55,840 nucleotides of DNA from Lachnospiraceae bacterium (GTDB taxonomy: Bacteria > Bacillota > Clostridia > Lachnospirales > Lachnospiraceae): assembly GCA_022781985.1 (NCBI GenBank), contig JALESH010000029.1:1-55840 (forward strand). The letters run 5' to 3'. Shown here in pieces: positions 36,901 to 44,356 of the stretch (the first letter of the stretch is position 1; the number at the start of each line of letters is the position of its first letter). A program made the position numbers and the translations under genes. Below the pieces are notes generated by a model. The model was not told the origin of the DNA and did no database searches. It saw only the letters and a program-made list of their open reading frames with translations.

Positions 36901-38279
36901 CCGGCACTGGTATTCTTATACAGCATGAAACAGGATTCCCCATACTTTTCCAATGCTTCCTTCCAGGCCGCATTGGTGAAGGAGCGTTCCACATATCCGC
37001 CATGATCCTGATCTGCCCATATAAAGTAGCCGCCGAAGCGATGGGCAATCTCCAGTTGGGCCGCACTGTTCCTGGCCACTGCATCCGCATAGCCGGACCA
37101 GTAATTTTCCGTATTCAGCGTCCCCTGCATATTGGGATACATCCGGTACATCAGATCCAGCCATCCCAGATCCATATACCGGATAGGATACCAATGGGCC
37201 CCTCCGGGTACTGCCGATGCACTGATGCCTAAAAGGATGGCAGGAGTATCATTTTCATAGGCAATCTGCAGCCCATGCTCATGGAATGCCTGCACATAGG
37301 CCTGTCCGATATGCTCAGGAGAAAACTGCCTCAGATTATTGGTATGTAAAAGCAGGGTGGTATACCCCTTCAGATCCTCAGGAATCGCCCTGCACCGTCC
37401 TGAAACCGTGTTGTAGCCCTGCAGCGTAGGCTCTGTCTCCTGTCCAATAGCATATACATCATCGGAGTAGGCAGTGGCAACCATCATGGGATTTCCTGCA
37501 TTGATCTCCCTGCGCCGGCCCTCTGTCTCCTGGATATCTTCTTCATTTCTGTACCCATAGACACCCAGCTCCATGAACTTCACGGAATTGTCCGCAGCGC
37601 CCGCATCCTGCGTATACACCCTGACATATCTGGCATTTTTCACTGTTCCCAGATCTGTAGCACCCAGGCCCTTATCCCTGGAGTAGTCCATGTAAAACCA
37701 CTGTCCGCCCATAGGCTCCACGTAGGTTTCCGATGCCTCCGGCGCCGGCACGCCCTCCGGCAGTCCTGCCCCGGTCTGATAATACACTACATATGCATCT
37801 GAAAAATCCTCCTCATTGGCTATGACCACGGCTGTTTTTCCATAGGTGATCTTGGTGCCTGGCAGGGTATTGTCACTGGCTGTGGCAGTTCCCCTGTAAT
37901 TCTGCCGCTTGAGATTAATCACCTCAATCGGATAGGATGCCCCCAGATCCAGCTGGATCCACACATCCGTCCCTGACACAGCGGCCCCGTTTTCCGTATA
38001 GCCCTCCCAGGTGCCATTGCTGTTTTTGCTTCCGCTTTCATTCAAAGTAAGGCAGTATTTATCCCCATCGGTGAGATATTCCGGATTGGTGATACTGCCG
38101 CTGCTGGCAGAAATACCTGTCCTGCCCTTCGCCAGATTTACCAGCGGAGTTTCCTTTGGGCCTGCTGCATCTGCCCGCATCCCTGCCAGCAGCATGAGCG
38201 CGGGCAGAGCCAGAGCCATGCCCAGCGCCCTGAGACTCTTCCCCAAATGAAGGCCTGTGCCTTCCTCTCGTCTACGCAT
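33942..38279 (-). CDS. SLH-anchored GH98 blood-group endo-beta-galactosidase
   Basis: Secreted 1445-aa enzyme. GH98 enzymes cut the beta-galactosyl linkage behind blood group A, B or H determinants, releasing them as oligosaccharides. A signal peptide (about 1-39, ends MRADAAG) precedes an F5/8-type C domain (about 45-245) and the GH98 catalytic barrel (about 265-575: NPMMVATAYSDD, HTNNLRQFSPEH, TLNTENYWSGYAD, FIWADQDHGG, YTFEFPE). Acidic candidates are Glu391 in TENYW and the Glu residues of TFEFPE; I did not align them. Next come the GH98-associated beta domain (about 575-890), a second F5/8-type C domain (about 895-1074), an FN3 domain (about 1075-1172), a FIVAR-like helical spacer and three SLH repeats (1254-1445). 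A, B or H preference cannot be read from sequence. AAAGGAGG precedes the ATG. Confidence 0.9.
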   Translation of the reverse strand: MRRREEGTGLHLGKSLRALGMALALPALMLLAGMRADAAGPKETPLVNLAKGRTGISASSGSITNPEYLTDGDKYCLTLNESGSKNSNGTWEGYTENGAAVSGTDVWIQLDLGASYPIEVINLKRQNYRGTATASDNTLPGTKITYGKTAVVIANEEDFSDAYVVYYQTGAGLPEGVPAPEASETYVEPMGGQWFYMDYSRDKGLGATDLGTVKNARYVRVYTQDAGAADNSVKFMELGVYGYRNEEDIQETEGRRREINAGNPMMVATAYSDDVYAIGQETEPTLQGYNTVSGRCRAIPEDLKGYTTLLLHTNNLRQFSPEHIGQAYVQAFHEHGLQIAYENDTPAILLGISASAVPGGAHWYPIRYMDLGWLDLMYRMYPNMQGTLNTENYWSGYADAVARNSAAQLEIAHRFGGYFIWADQDHGGYVERSFTNAAWKEALEKYGESCFMLYKNTSAGADDLETASYHQGHWLAGYTGGWGMLSDTWFWSNKGYAKLWESSGSYSGWQKLCGVPEALIGAQMLSTYLGGGVIYTFEFPEVVYGVENTNSPAYTHVIAPLFRYFIENPAPTREEILRETKVMIHGGLGSKDIYSGTAGTQTGVNLYETGRYGLIPAVLAVETREEAAGRLSQMADEAGLTTAPALLASGDSVLNGQARIKYFQQLYGKEYEGDAFAQEKNGSWYVYNSKVNTNQEQTAILPLEGAEGARIKAALKPHTFFILKEAEDGASIGLTLNNYRVDKDTHVFDNPQGWSWAGSIAPGQGTISGKLSVYRYMGELNVVNADPAENQQSPADNALRDTVFELTRLAKRPVVTVVRGQQPDTDQEPQYSTPAVSFDPSTGTARITVACNGWAELRISDLEYVADSEYEMDLSDPAAEGVRENLALNQSLSFSANTSGDRAIHAVDGNISGSNYSDPGGNGGGAHWLQVDLGGIQKVEEVKLYRYWADSRQYNDTVVLISPDSNFPADNTLVLWNANRDAARSWPGEGNGQTDGHTLPLGTDQSYPEEEAGKSLKVYDSQVKWLDESADREKPESGGRFEARYVRVYMNGSNRGSTNHIVELQVFGETGEVVFHDTQAPTVPMGLRAVSVSGNEAVISFRPSVDNMGLKHYEVTYKKAGEAAGATVNVDESSFTLSDLEAGSQYRITVTAVDMSGNRSAASEALIIETRAVENTEAERKQLRELITLAEKKIAEDKYTDTTVKAVQDRASAAEELLRAEAPTKAQLAQAIADLTAAVDGLKEKEAAVTPAPWPFEDVEVISGHWKYENIKYVYENSIMNGISGTKLFRPDGNLTRAMFATVLYRMAGEPEITFQGRFKDVKEGQYYSKAVIWANSRDIVQGYSDGNYGVNDNITREQIAKMLNLFAKVQGYDISDRKALDSFTDVNRVSGWAVGFMQWATAVEMITGKPNDAAQTSFRLDPKGQATRAECAKMLTMFQQRYHK
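33945..34520 (-). repeat. Triple SLH cell-wall anchor, copy 2 (GH98)
   Basis: Encodes LTRAMFATVLYRM, ITREQIAKMLNLF and ATRAECAKMLTMF, 192 codons like copy 1. The stretch AGCATCTTGGCACACTCTG on plus is shared word for word with the GH95 copy, so this is also a dispersed DNA repeat able to recombine. Confidence 0.9.
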
Positions 38280-38332
38280 CCTTTTTCCTCCTTTACGATC
38301 ATATAACCTGATAAAATGTATACTCAGATTTT

Positions 38333-39664
38333 TTATTTTCTTGATTGGCTGTCCTGGTTGTTTTTCAGCACCACCTTCAGCACAGTATCTGTCTTGTCCG
38401 GCAGCGGATAGGTGAAGACCGGATTTTCCCCAAAGGAAACAAAGGCCACATCATCATACAGAGCCGTATTCCATGCCTCACCCCTGTTCATCTCCGTTCC
38501 GTCTGCCAGATAATACACGGTATCCAGTCCCTCCGGCTCGATACCGTACAGGGGAAGGGAACCCAGGGGAGTTTCGTATACATGGGCATAGATCACCTCA
38601 CCTTTCTGGGTATACCTCCCCCACTCGGGCTTTGGCAGGCTGCAGATGCCGCAGCCATAGATGCTCTCCCCATTCCTGTCCATCCAGCGGCCGATTTCCT
38701 CCAGAATAGAGATGCTTTTCTCTGGAACCCTGCCTCTGGCATCCGGGCCGATATTCAGGATCATATTCCCTCCCTTGCTGACGCACTCCACCAGCTTGCG
38801 GATCAGCATGTCTGCGGGCTTGTACTGATCATCAAAATTACAGTAGCACCAGTGATTATTCATAGTGGCGCACAGCTCCCAGGGAATCATCTCTCCTTTT
38901 TGATCCCGCACCCCACCGGGAGGAATGATCTGCTCCGGGCTGGCAAAATCACCGCTGTAAATGCTGGGATTGTCAGTAACAATACTTCCATGATTGTCTC
39001 CCGCACCCTCCAGGCGGTTATCCAGGATGATATCCGGCTGGTACTGCCGTACCATCCTGATCAGCTGGGAGGCACGCCATCTCTCCCCGCACATATCATC
39101 ATAAGAAAAATCAAACCACATCAGATCCAGTCTGCCATAGCCTGTCACCAGCTCCTTGACCTGCCCGTGCATATAATCCAGATAGCGGTCAAAGTCGATC
39201 TCTTCCTCCTTGTATTCTTCTCTGTTCCTCATGGGATGCTGGCGGTCCCCATACTTTGGAAAATCAGGATGATGCCAGTCTATAATGGAAAAATACAGTC
39301 CGACCCTTAAGCCCTCCTGCCTGCAGGCATCCACAAATTCTCTGACCAGATCGCGCCCGGCCTTGGTATTGGTGGCCTTATAATCTGTCAGCGCCGAATC
39401 GAACAGACAAAAGCCGTCATGATGCTTTGCGGTAAGCACTGCATATTTCATTCCTGCCCTTTTTGCCAGTCGCGCCCACTGTACCGGATCATAGTCAACA
39501 GGGTCAAACTCCCTGAAATATTTCCCATATTCTTCTACCGTCATTTCCTTTTCCGACATCACCCATTCCCCGCATGCCGGAATGGAGTACAGGCCCCAAT
39601 GAATAAACATACCGAACCTTGCCTCCATAAACCACTTCGTTCTCTCCCTGATCTCCTGATTCAT
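38333..39664 (-). CDS. GH29 alpha-L-fucosidase, intracellular
   Basis: 443 aa without signal peptide or anchor, so it probably acts on imported fucosylated oligosaccharides. The GH29 barrel begins at residue about 10 with KWFMEARFGMFIHWGLYS, followed by AVLTAKHHDGFCLFDS and DLVREFVDAC. The nucleophile Asp is expected in LDLMWFDFSYDD (position about 194). KGGNMILNIGPDARG and a beta-sandwich of about 90 residues close the protein. GH29 retains configuration and covers alpha-1,2/3/4/6 linkages, complementing the inverting surface GH95. The ATG at 39664 overlaps the stop of the Gfo/Idh/MocA gene (ATGA), with GAGGAG upstream. Confidence 0.93.
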   Translation of the reverse strand: MNQEIRERTKWFMEARFGMFIHWGLYSIPACGEWVMSEKEMTVEEYGKYFREFDPVDYDPVQWARLAKRAGMKYAVLTAKHHDGFCLFDSALTDYKATNTKAGRDLVREFVDACRQEGLRVGLYFSIIDWHHPDFPKYGDRQHPMRNREEYKEEEIDFDRYLDYMHGQVKELVTGYGRLDLMWFDFSYDDMCGERWRASQLIRMVRQYQPDIILDNRLEGAGDNHGSIVTDNPSIYSGDFASPEQIIPPGGVRDQKGEMIPWELCATMNNHWCYCNFDDQYKPADMLIRKLVECVSKGGNMILNIGPDARGRVPEKSISILEEIGRWMDRNGESIYGCGICSLPKPEWGRYTQKGEVIYAHVYETPLGSLPLYGIEPEGLDTVYYLADGTEMNRGEAWNTALYDDVAFVSFGENPVFTYPLPDKTDTVLKVVLKNNQDSQSRK

Positions 39665-40929
39665 CCCTGCACTCCTCTATTCTCATTCATCTCACAGACC
39701 CTGCCCCCATTCAGACGGCTTTCCTCCGCAGCCAGAGCCATCAGATGGCTCTCAACAGACTCCCGGGCCGCACTGACGCTCTCTCTGCCTCCTCCTGAAG
39801 AAATCAGATCCACAAAATCCTTCATCATGGAAACATCGCTTCCGCTGTGTCCTCCCTTGGGAACCTTTAATTCTGTGACCACCCTCCTGCCCGATGCAAA
39901 ATCCTCAAGCACGATCCGGTTTTCCTCCATATTTCCTCTGATCTGACCTCTGGTGCCCATCAGATTGATGACTCTTTCACACCTTGCAGTAAAGGCACAC
40001 ATGGTCAGGCTGGCCGTTACCCCGTTTTCAAATTCCAGATTGACCACCTGATGATCCACCACATCATTATCACATCTGTAGACACATCTTCCGTAGGGTC
40101 CCTCCTGCAATGCCTGCAGCAGGGATGCCCTGTCCTGCTTCAGGCTTACTACCCTGGCAAAGGTTCCCCCTTTTTCTTCCATATCCTCCAGATAAAACCG
40201 GGGCGCAAAATATGGACATTCCTCCCGATGTCTGCAGCCCTCCAGACAGTTTGCAGGAGCGTTTTCCGGCGCATTTTCCTTTTTAAAATGTGTCAGACCG
40301 CCAAAGCTGCTGATGCGTCTGCAGGAGCTGCCTGCCAGCCAGAGCAGGATATCCATATCATGACAGCATTTCTGCAGGATCATGGGGCTGCTCAGCCTCC
40401 TGCTTCTCCAGTTCCCACGCACAAAGCTGTGCGCCATATGCCAGTAGCCCACGCTTTCCATATGCTGGATATCCACCAGCTCCCCTATGGCACCCTCCTC
40501 CAGCAGTCTGTGAATCTCTCTGAAAAAGGGCGAATATCTGAGTACATGGCAGATGCTGAATACAGGCCTGTATTCAGCCGCCATTTTTCCGATCTCCTCC
40601 AATTCCGATCTGTCCGGCGATATGGGCTTCTCACACAGAATATGATAGCCCCTTTCCGCCGCCATTTTAATAGCCTGATAATGCATCTGATCCTGGGTGC
40701 ATATGAGCACACAGTCTGCCATTCGGGGGCGTTCCAAAAGCTTTTCCCAGGAATCGGCCGTATCTGCCGATTTCACTCCATGAAGCCTCCTGAACTCCTC
40801 ACGCCTGTCCTCCCTTGGCTCAGCCACCCCAACAAATTTTAGCTCATTGGGATAATCCAGGGCATAGGAGGCATATGCCTCTGCCCCCCTCTGCCCTGCT
40901 CCCAGTAAAATAGCTGTTACCTTTTTCAT
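39661..40929 (-). CDS. Gfo/Idh/MocA-family NAD(P)-dependent protein of the glycan locus
   Basis: 422 aa. An N-terminal Rossmann fold (LLGAGQRGAEAY, then CEKPISPD around residue 98) is followed by an alpha/beta substrate domain with CHVLRYSPFFREI, HSFVRGNWR, LQKCCHDMDILLWL and a cysteine stretch CLEGCRHREECPYFAPRFY. Members of this superfamily oxidise sugars or inositols, and some (GH109) are redox-assisted glycosidases. Neither role can be assigned from sequence; its place between importer and fucosidase suggests it acts on the imported sugar. Start at 40929 chosen because of AGGAGG and GGGAGA upstream; the frame is open to 40992 over the permease gene. Coupled by a 4-base overlap to GH29. 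Confidence 0.85.
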   Translation of the reverse strand: MKKVTAILLGAGQRGAEAYASYALDYPNELKFVGVAEPREDRREEFRRLHGVKSADTADSWEKLLERPRMADCVLICTQDQMHYQAIKMAAERGYHILCEKPISPDRSELEEIGKMAAEYRPVFSICHVLRYSPFFREIHRLLEEGAIGELVDIQHMESVGYWHMAHSFVRGNWRSRRLSSPMILQKCCHDMDILLWLAGSSCRRISSFGGLTHFKKENAPENAPANCLEGCRHREECPYFAPRFYLEDMEEKGGTFARVVSLKQDRASLLQALQEGPYGRCVYRCDNDVVDHQVVNLEFENGVTASLTMCAFTARCERVINLMGTRGQIRGNMEENRIVLEDFASGRRVVTELKVPKGGHSGSDVSMMKDFVDLISSGGGRESVSAARESVESHLMALAAEESRLNGGRVCEMNENRGVQG

Positions 40930-40957
40930 GTCTCCCTTTCCTCCTTTCCGGGCCTGC

Positions 40958-41821
40958 CTATCCTTTGACAGCCCCGCCTGACAGTGCCTCAATAAAATAT
41001 TTGCTGAAGCAGCTGAACAGAATCAGGGGCGGCAAAAGAATGACCACAATGGCCGAAAACATACCGTTGTAATTTGTCGAAAAAGCCGTCTGGAACTGGG
41101 CCAGGATGGCAGGAACGGTCTTCAGTTCCTTGGTAATAAGCACCATGGAGGCCCAGTAATATTCATTCCAATAATTCATAAAGGCCAGCATGGCCGCCGT
41201 CAGTATCCCCGGCCTGGCAATGGGGAGCATGATCCGCAGAAAGGTCTGGGTGTAGCCGCAGCCGTCAATCTTGGCTGCCTCCTCCAGCTCTGCGGGTATG
41301 GTTGCAAAATAGTTGCGTATGACCATAAAGCTCACCGCGATGCCGCTGCAGGTATAGATCAGCACCAGGCCTCCATGGGAATCATTGAGCTTCAGGGTAT
41401 TGATCAGGTTATAAACCGGAAAGGTCATGGCTGTAGGCGGTATGAACAGGGTAGACATAAGCATGGCGCTGATGATGCCCTTGCATCTGAACTGCATCCT
41501 GGCCACTACATATGCTGCCATGGAGATCATAATGATACTCAGCGCCACAGACAGGCCTGCCACCTTAAAGCTGTTGAAAAAGTACTGAAGGATATTCATA
41601 TCCCTGAAAACCCCTATATATCCTTTCAGATAAATCTCACCGGGCAGGGTCAGGCCGGGTTCAGCCAGAGGATCCTTTTTCAGGGACGAGACAGCCACCC
41701 ATACTACCGGAAACAGAGAAATAAAACAGAGAAACAGCATGGCAATGCTGCAGACTGCCTTCCCTGCCGCTCCCACACCTGCCGCAGCCTCCGTTTCCGC
41801 ATTCCTTCTTTTTTTCATCAT
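40958..41821 (-). CDS. CUT1 sugar ABC transporter permease (MalG type)
   Basis: 287-aa inner component with six predicted helices, the first after a charged 20-residue tail (IAMLFLCFISLFPVVWVAV). The ATPase-contact EAA loop reads LEEAAKIDGCGYTQTFLRIMLP. MalG-type permeases form a pair with MalF types. AAAGGAGGAGG precedes the ATG. 4 bases after the partner permease gene. Confidence 0.94.
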   Translation of the reverse strand: MMKKRRNAETEAAAGVGAAGKAVCSIAMLFLCFISLFPVVWVAVSSLKKDPLAEPGLTLPGEIYLKGYIGVFRDMNILQYFFNSFKVAGLSVALSIIMISMAAYVVARMQFRCKGIISAMLMSTLFIPPTAMTFPVYNLINTLKLNDSHGGLVLIYTCSGIAVSFMVIRNYFATIPAELEEAAKIDGCGYTQTFLRIMLPIARPGILTAAMLAFMNYWNEYYWASMVLITKELKTVPAILAQFQTAFSTNYNGMFSAIVVILLPPLILFSCFSKYFIEALSGGAVKG

Positions 41822-41825
41822 GGCT

Positions 41826-42749
41826 CTACCTCCTCCTTTCTTCCTTCCGATCCCGGAAGATCAGGTTAATGATCAGCACCAGCAGAAGCCCCCCTGCAAT
41901 CTGGATGGTACCCACCGCATTCGCCCTGGCATATTGGGCCCTGGGGCTTACCACTGCCAGCTCCCGAATAATAAAGCTGATGCTCTTGGTTCCCGCCGCA
42001 CCGTTTGTCAGGAAGAATACCTCATTATAGAGGATAAAGCCTGCAGAAACAGAAAGAATGCTGATTGTTTTGAGAGTACTTTTTATCAGGGGAAGGGTAA
42101 TATATCTGTCCAGTCTCCAGCCCTTAGCCCCATCCAGAAGCGCCGCTTCTCTGATTTCGGCCGGAATCGCTGAAATCTGTCCCAATACCATGATCATATT
42201 GGTTCCCGCAAAAAAGATATAGGCACAGGTCAGGGCCACCATATTCCACCCGGGCATCACCAGAATGTTTTCCTGAAAGGACGGATTGAACAGCTTGATG
42301 ATCTGGTTGACCACTCCATACTTTGGATTATATATCTGCAAAAAAATCAGGCCCATGGCAGCAGATGAAATAATATTGGGGATTACATAAATATTTCTTG
42401 CCAGCTTCCAGCCCCTGCATTTTTTTGAAATGACCAGGGCCGCGCCAGCAGCAATAGGTACCTGTACCAGCAGGCCGCACAGGGCCCATATACAGGAATT
42501 TTTCAATGCCTCTTTAAAATAAGGATATTTTGTAAAAATATAGATGTAGTTATCAAACAACTGGGACAGGGGATAGATCTGCATATCATTCAGATTGGTG
42601 TAGTCCCATTTTGCAAAGGAACTGATAATCACCATCAAAATAGGATACAGATAAAAAACAGAAAAGCAGATTAATACAGGCAGCAGAAATACAATAATAA
42701 ATATGCCCTGTCTGATACCAGGCTGCCTGTTTCCGGTCCTTGCATTCAT
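41826..42749 (-). CDS. CUT1 sugar ABC transporter permease (MalF type)
   Basis: 307 aa with six predicted helices (first: IFIIVFLLPVLICFSVFYLY) and the EAA loop EIREAALLDGAKGWRLDRYITLP. The ATG at 42749 was chosen because AAAGGAG lies 7 bases upstream; the ATG two codons earlier sits on top of that site. With its partner it forms the membrane channel for the oligosaccharide bound by the lipoprotein. No ATPase gene is in the locus. Confidence 0.94.
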   Translation of the reverse strand: MNARTGNRQPGIRQGIFIIVFLLPVLICFSVFYLYPILMVIISSFAKWDYTNLNDMQIYPLSQLFDNYIYIFTKYPYFKEALKNSCIWALCGLLVQVPIAAGAALVISKKCRGWKLARNIYVIPNIISSAAMGLIFLQIYNPKYGVVNQIIKLFNPSFQENILVMPGWNMVALTCAYIFFAGTNMIMVLGQISAIPAEIREAALLDGAKGWRLDRYITLPLIKSTLKTISILSVSAGFILYNEVFFLTNGAAGTKSISFIIRELAVVSPRAQYARANAVGTIQIAGGLLLVLIINLIFRDRKEERRR

Positions 42750-42792
42750 AAGCATGCTCCTTTCCTCCTTTTTCCGGCTGCATCATGTATAA

Positions 42793-42839
42793 AAGAAGCT
42801 GTCCGAAAAACGAGTCTCCCGTTCTCAAAACAGCTTCTT
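42793..42839 (-). terminator. Hairpin between binding-protein and permease genes
   Basis: 10-bp stem AAGAAGCTGT / ACAGCTTCTT with an inner ACG/CGT pairing in the loop, followed on minus by TTAT. It sits in the 104-base gap after the solute-binding protein gene. Typical of sugar ABC operons, where it lowers permease expression or protects the 5' mRNA. Either effect is inferred. Confidence 0.6.
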
Positions 42840-42853
42840 TCTGCTTCCACCTC

Positions 42854-44221
42854 TTAGCCGATAAGACCAATCAATTCATTTTTCAACTCTTCAAACTTAG
42901 CGTCTATATCTGTTCCTGAAACTGTGGATTCTATCAGCTTATTTCCAATAGCATTTGCAATATCCGATCCCCACACCGCATCCAGAGTAGGTACTACATT
43001 TTGTGCTGCATTTGCCTGCGCGCATGCCTCTGCCAGTAATTTTGTCTTATCATCTGCATCTGCTACCAGCGCATTTAAGTCCAGTGTGGTACTGCAGGGG
43101 TTTGCGCCAACCTCTTTAAAGATCCTTGTCTGTACCTCATCACTGGTCATGTACTTTACAAACTCAAGAGCCAGTGCCTCTTTTTCCGCACTCATACCCG
43201 CTGCGATGGTGATCCCGCCGGATGCTGAGGAGAGGGAAACGCTGCCGGGGAATATGGTAGATCTGATGTTGGTAATGTCCTCAAATCCGCCTGCTGCCCA
43301 AACCCCGTTAAAGAATACCGCAGATTTTTCCTGATTGAAATCTGCCCCCCAGTCGTTTGCGCCGTCAGAAGCGTCAGCACTTGCATTGGCAGATCCGTTC
43401 TTCTGATCCATCGCTGCAACAGTCTTAAATGCCTCTGCAAATTCCGGTGCATTGACTGCCTCCTCTGTCAGAGCGCCTGTCAGCATCTCTCTACCTGCCT
43501 CAGTGGTTCCCAGGATGGCATTGAAGCATCTTGCGGAGCCCTGTCCTGCACCATAGGCATAAAGGTCTGTCCCCATGGCCCTTACTGCTTCCATAGCCCC
43601 ATCGAAATCCTCCCATGACTGCCAGGTATTGGGATCAGCGGCGCCTGCATCCTTCAGGATCTTGTCATTATACCAGTACCCCAGTGTAAGAAGCTGATCA
43701 TGTACAGTGTAAATCCTGCCTCCTACATCATTCTGCGTATAGTTGATCCCCACATTGGCCTGAATCCCCTGTTCATCAATATAGGGCTTCATATCAACCA
43801 GCAGGTTCTGGCTCATAGCTGCCAGGGATACGGAGTTTCCTGCCAGGTCGATCATATCCGGATAGCTTCCCCCTGCCACACTGTTCTCAACCACGCCTTT
43901 AATATCCTCGCTGGGAATAGCCTTAAACTCAACGTTTCCGGTTGCATAGGTCTTGGCAAAGTCATCATAGATCTCTCTCATGACCGCTGCCGGCGCCCAC
44001 TCACTGGCATCATGATAATAACCATGATAAAATTCCAGAACCTCCTTTTTCCCGCTGTCTGCAGCTTCCTCTGCCGGCGCCTCTGTGTCTGCCGGCGCCT
44101 CTGACTGCACCGGTGTCTCTGTGTCTGCCGACACCGCAGTCCCTGAGCTTCCGCAGCCTGTGATCGCGGCTCCGGCTGCCATTACTGCTGCCATCAGCAG
44201 GCTGACAAAACGTTTTTTCAT
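42854..44221 (-). CDS. Extracellular sugar-binding lipoprotein of the ABC importer
   Basis: 455-aa family 1 solute-binding protein anchored by a lipid on Cys (signal peptide with lipobox AITGC at about 21-25), followed by a low-complexity Thr/Glu/Ala linker. The core has LEFYHGYYHD near the start, YWYNDKILKDAGA, the GVWAAGGF segment and ALEFVKYMTSDEVQTRIF, all typical of CUT1 binders. It opens the importer operon. ATG at 44221 with GGGAGG upstream, preferred over TTG at 44230. Ligand presumed to be the oligosaccharide released by GH98/GH95. Confidence 0.93.
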   Translation of the reverse strand: MKKRFVSLLMAAVMAAGAAITGCGSSGTAVSADTETPVQSEAPADTEAPAEEAADSGKKEVLEFYHGYYHDASEWAPAAVMREIYDDFAKTYATGNVEFKAIPSEDIKGVVENSVAGGSYPDMIDLAGNSVSLAAMSQNLLVDMKPYIDEQGIQANVGINYTQNDVGGRIYTVHDQLLTLGYWYNDKILKDAGAADPNTWQSWEDFDGAMEAVRAMGTDLYAYGAGQGSARCFNAILGTTEAGREMLTGALTEEAVNAPEFAEAFKTVAAMDQKNGSANASADASDGANDWGADFNQEKSAVFFNGVWAAGGFEDITNIRSTIFPGSVSLSSASGGITIAAGMSAEKEALALEFVKYMTSDEVQTRIFKEVGANPCSTTLDLNALVADADDKTKLLAEACAQANAAQNVVPTLDAVWGSDIANAIGNKLIESTVSGTDIDAKFEELKNELIGLIG

Positions 44222-44280
44222 GATAAACAACCTCCCTGTTCCGTTTTTCTGATGTTAGGATATCATGTTAAAACCTTTTA

Positions 44281-44340
44281 CTCTATGGAGGCAATTTACT
44301 GTTTTCATGCAATATTTTTCCCGGTACTGTATTTCAGCCC
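44281..44340 (-). promoter_or_regulatory. Presumed control region of the importer/glycosidase operon
   Basis: The 135-base gap before the lipoprotein gene has two same-direction ATTGC words 18 bases apart on minus (44309-44313 and 44291-44295) and AT-rich DNA, but no strong -35/-10 pair. The AraC-type regulator would be expected to bind here. Weak evidence. Confidence 0.25.
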
Positions 44341-44356
44341 AAATTTTGTGATTTTT

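Noticed and set aside
39661..40929. Direct assignment of the Gfo/Idh/MocA protein to GH109
   Set aside because: Shares the superfamily fold only; I could not see the GH109-specific sequence around its active site and there is no Tat signal.
44281..44340. Catabolite repression (cre) site before the importer operon
   Set aside because: TGAAAACAGTAAAT resembles half of a cre box but lacks the central CG and symmetry.
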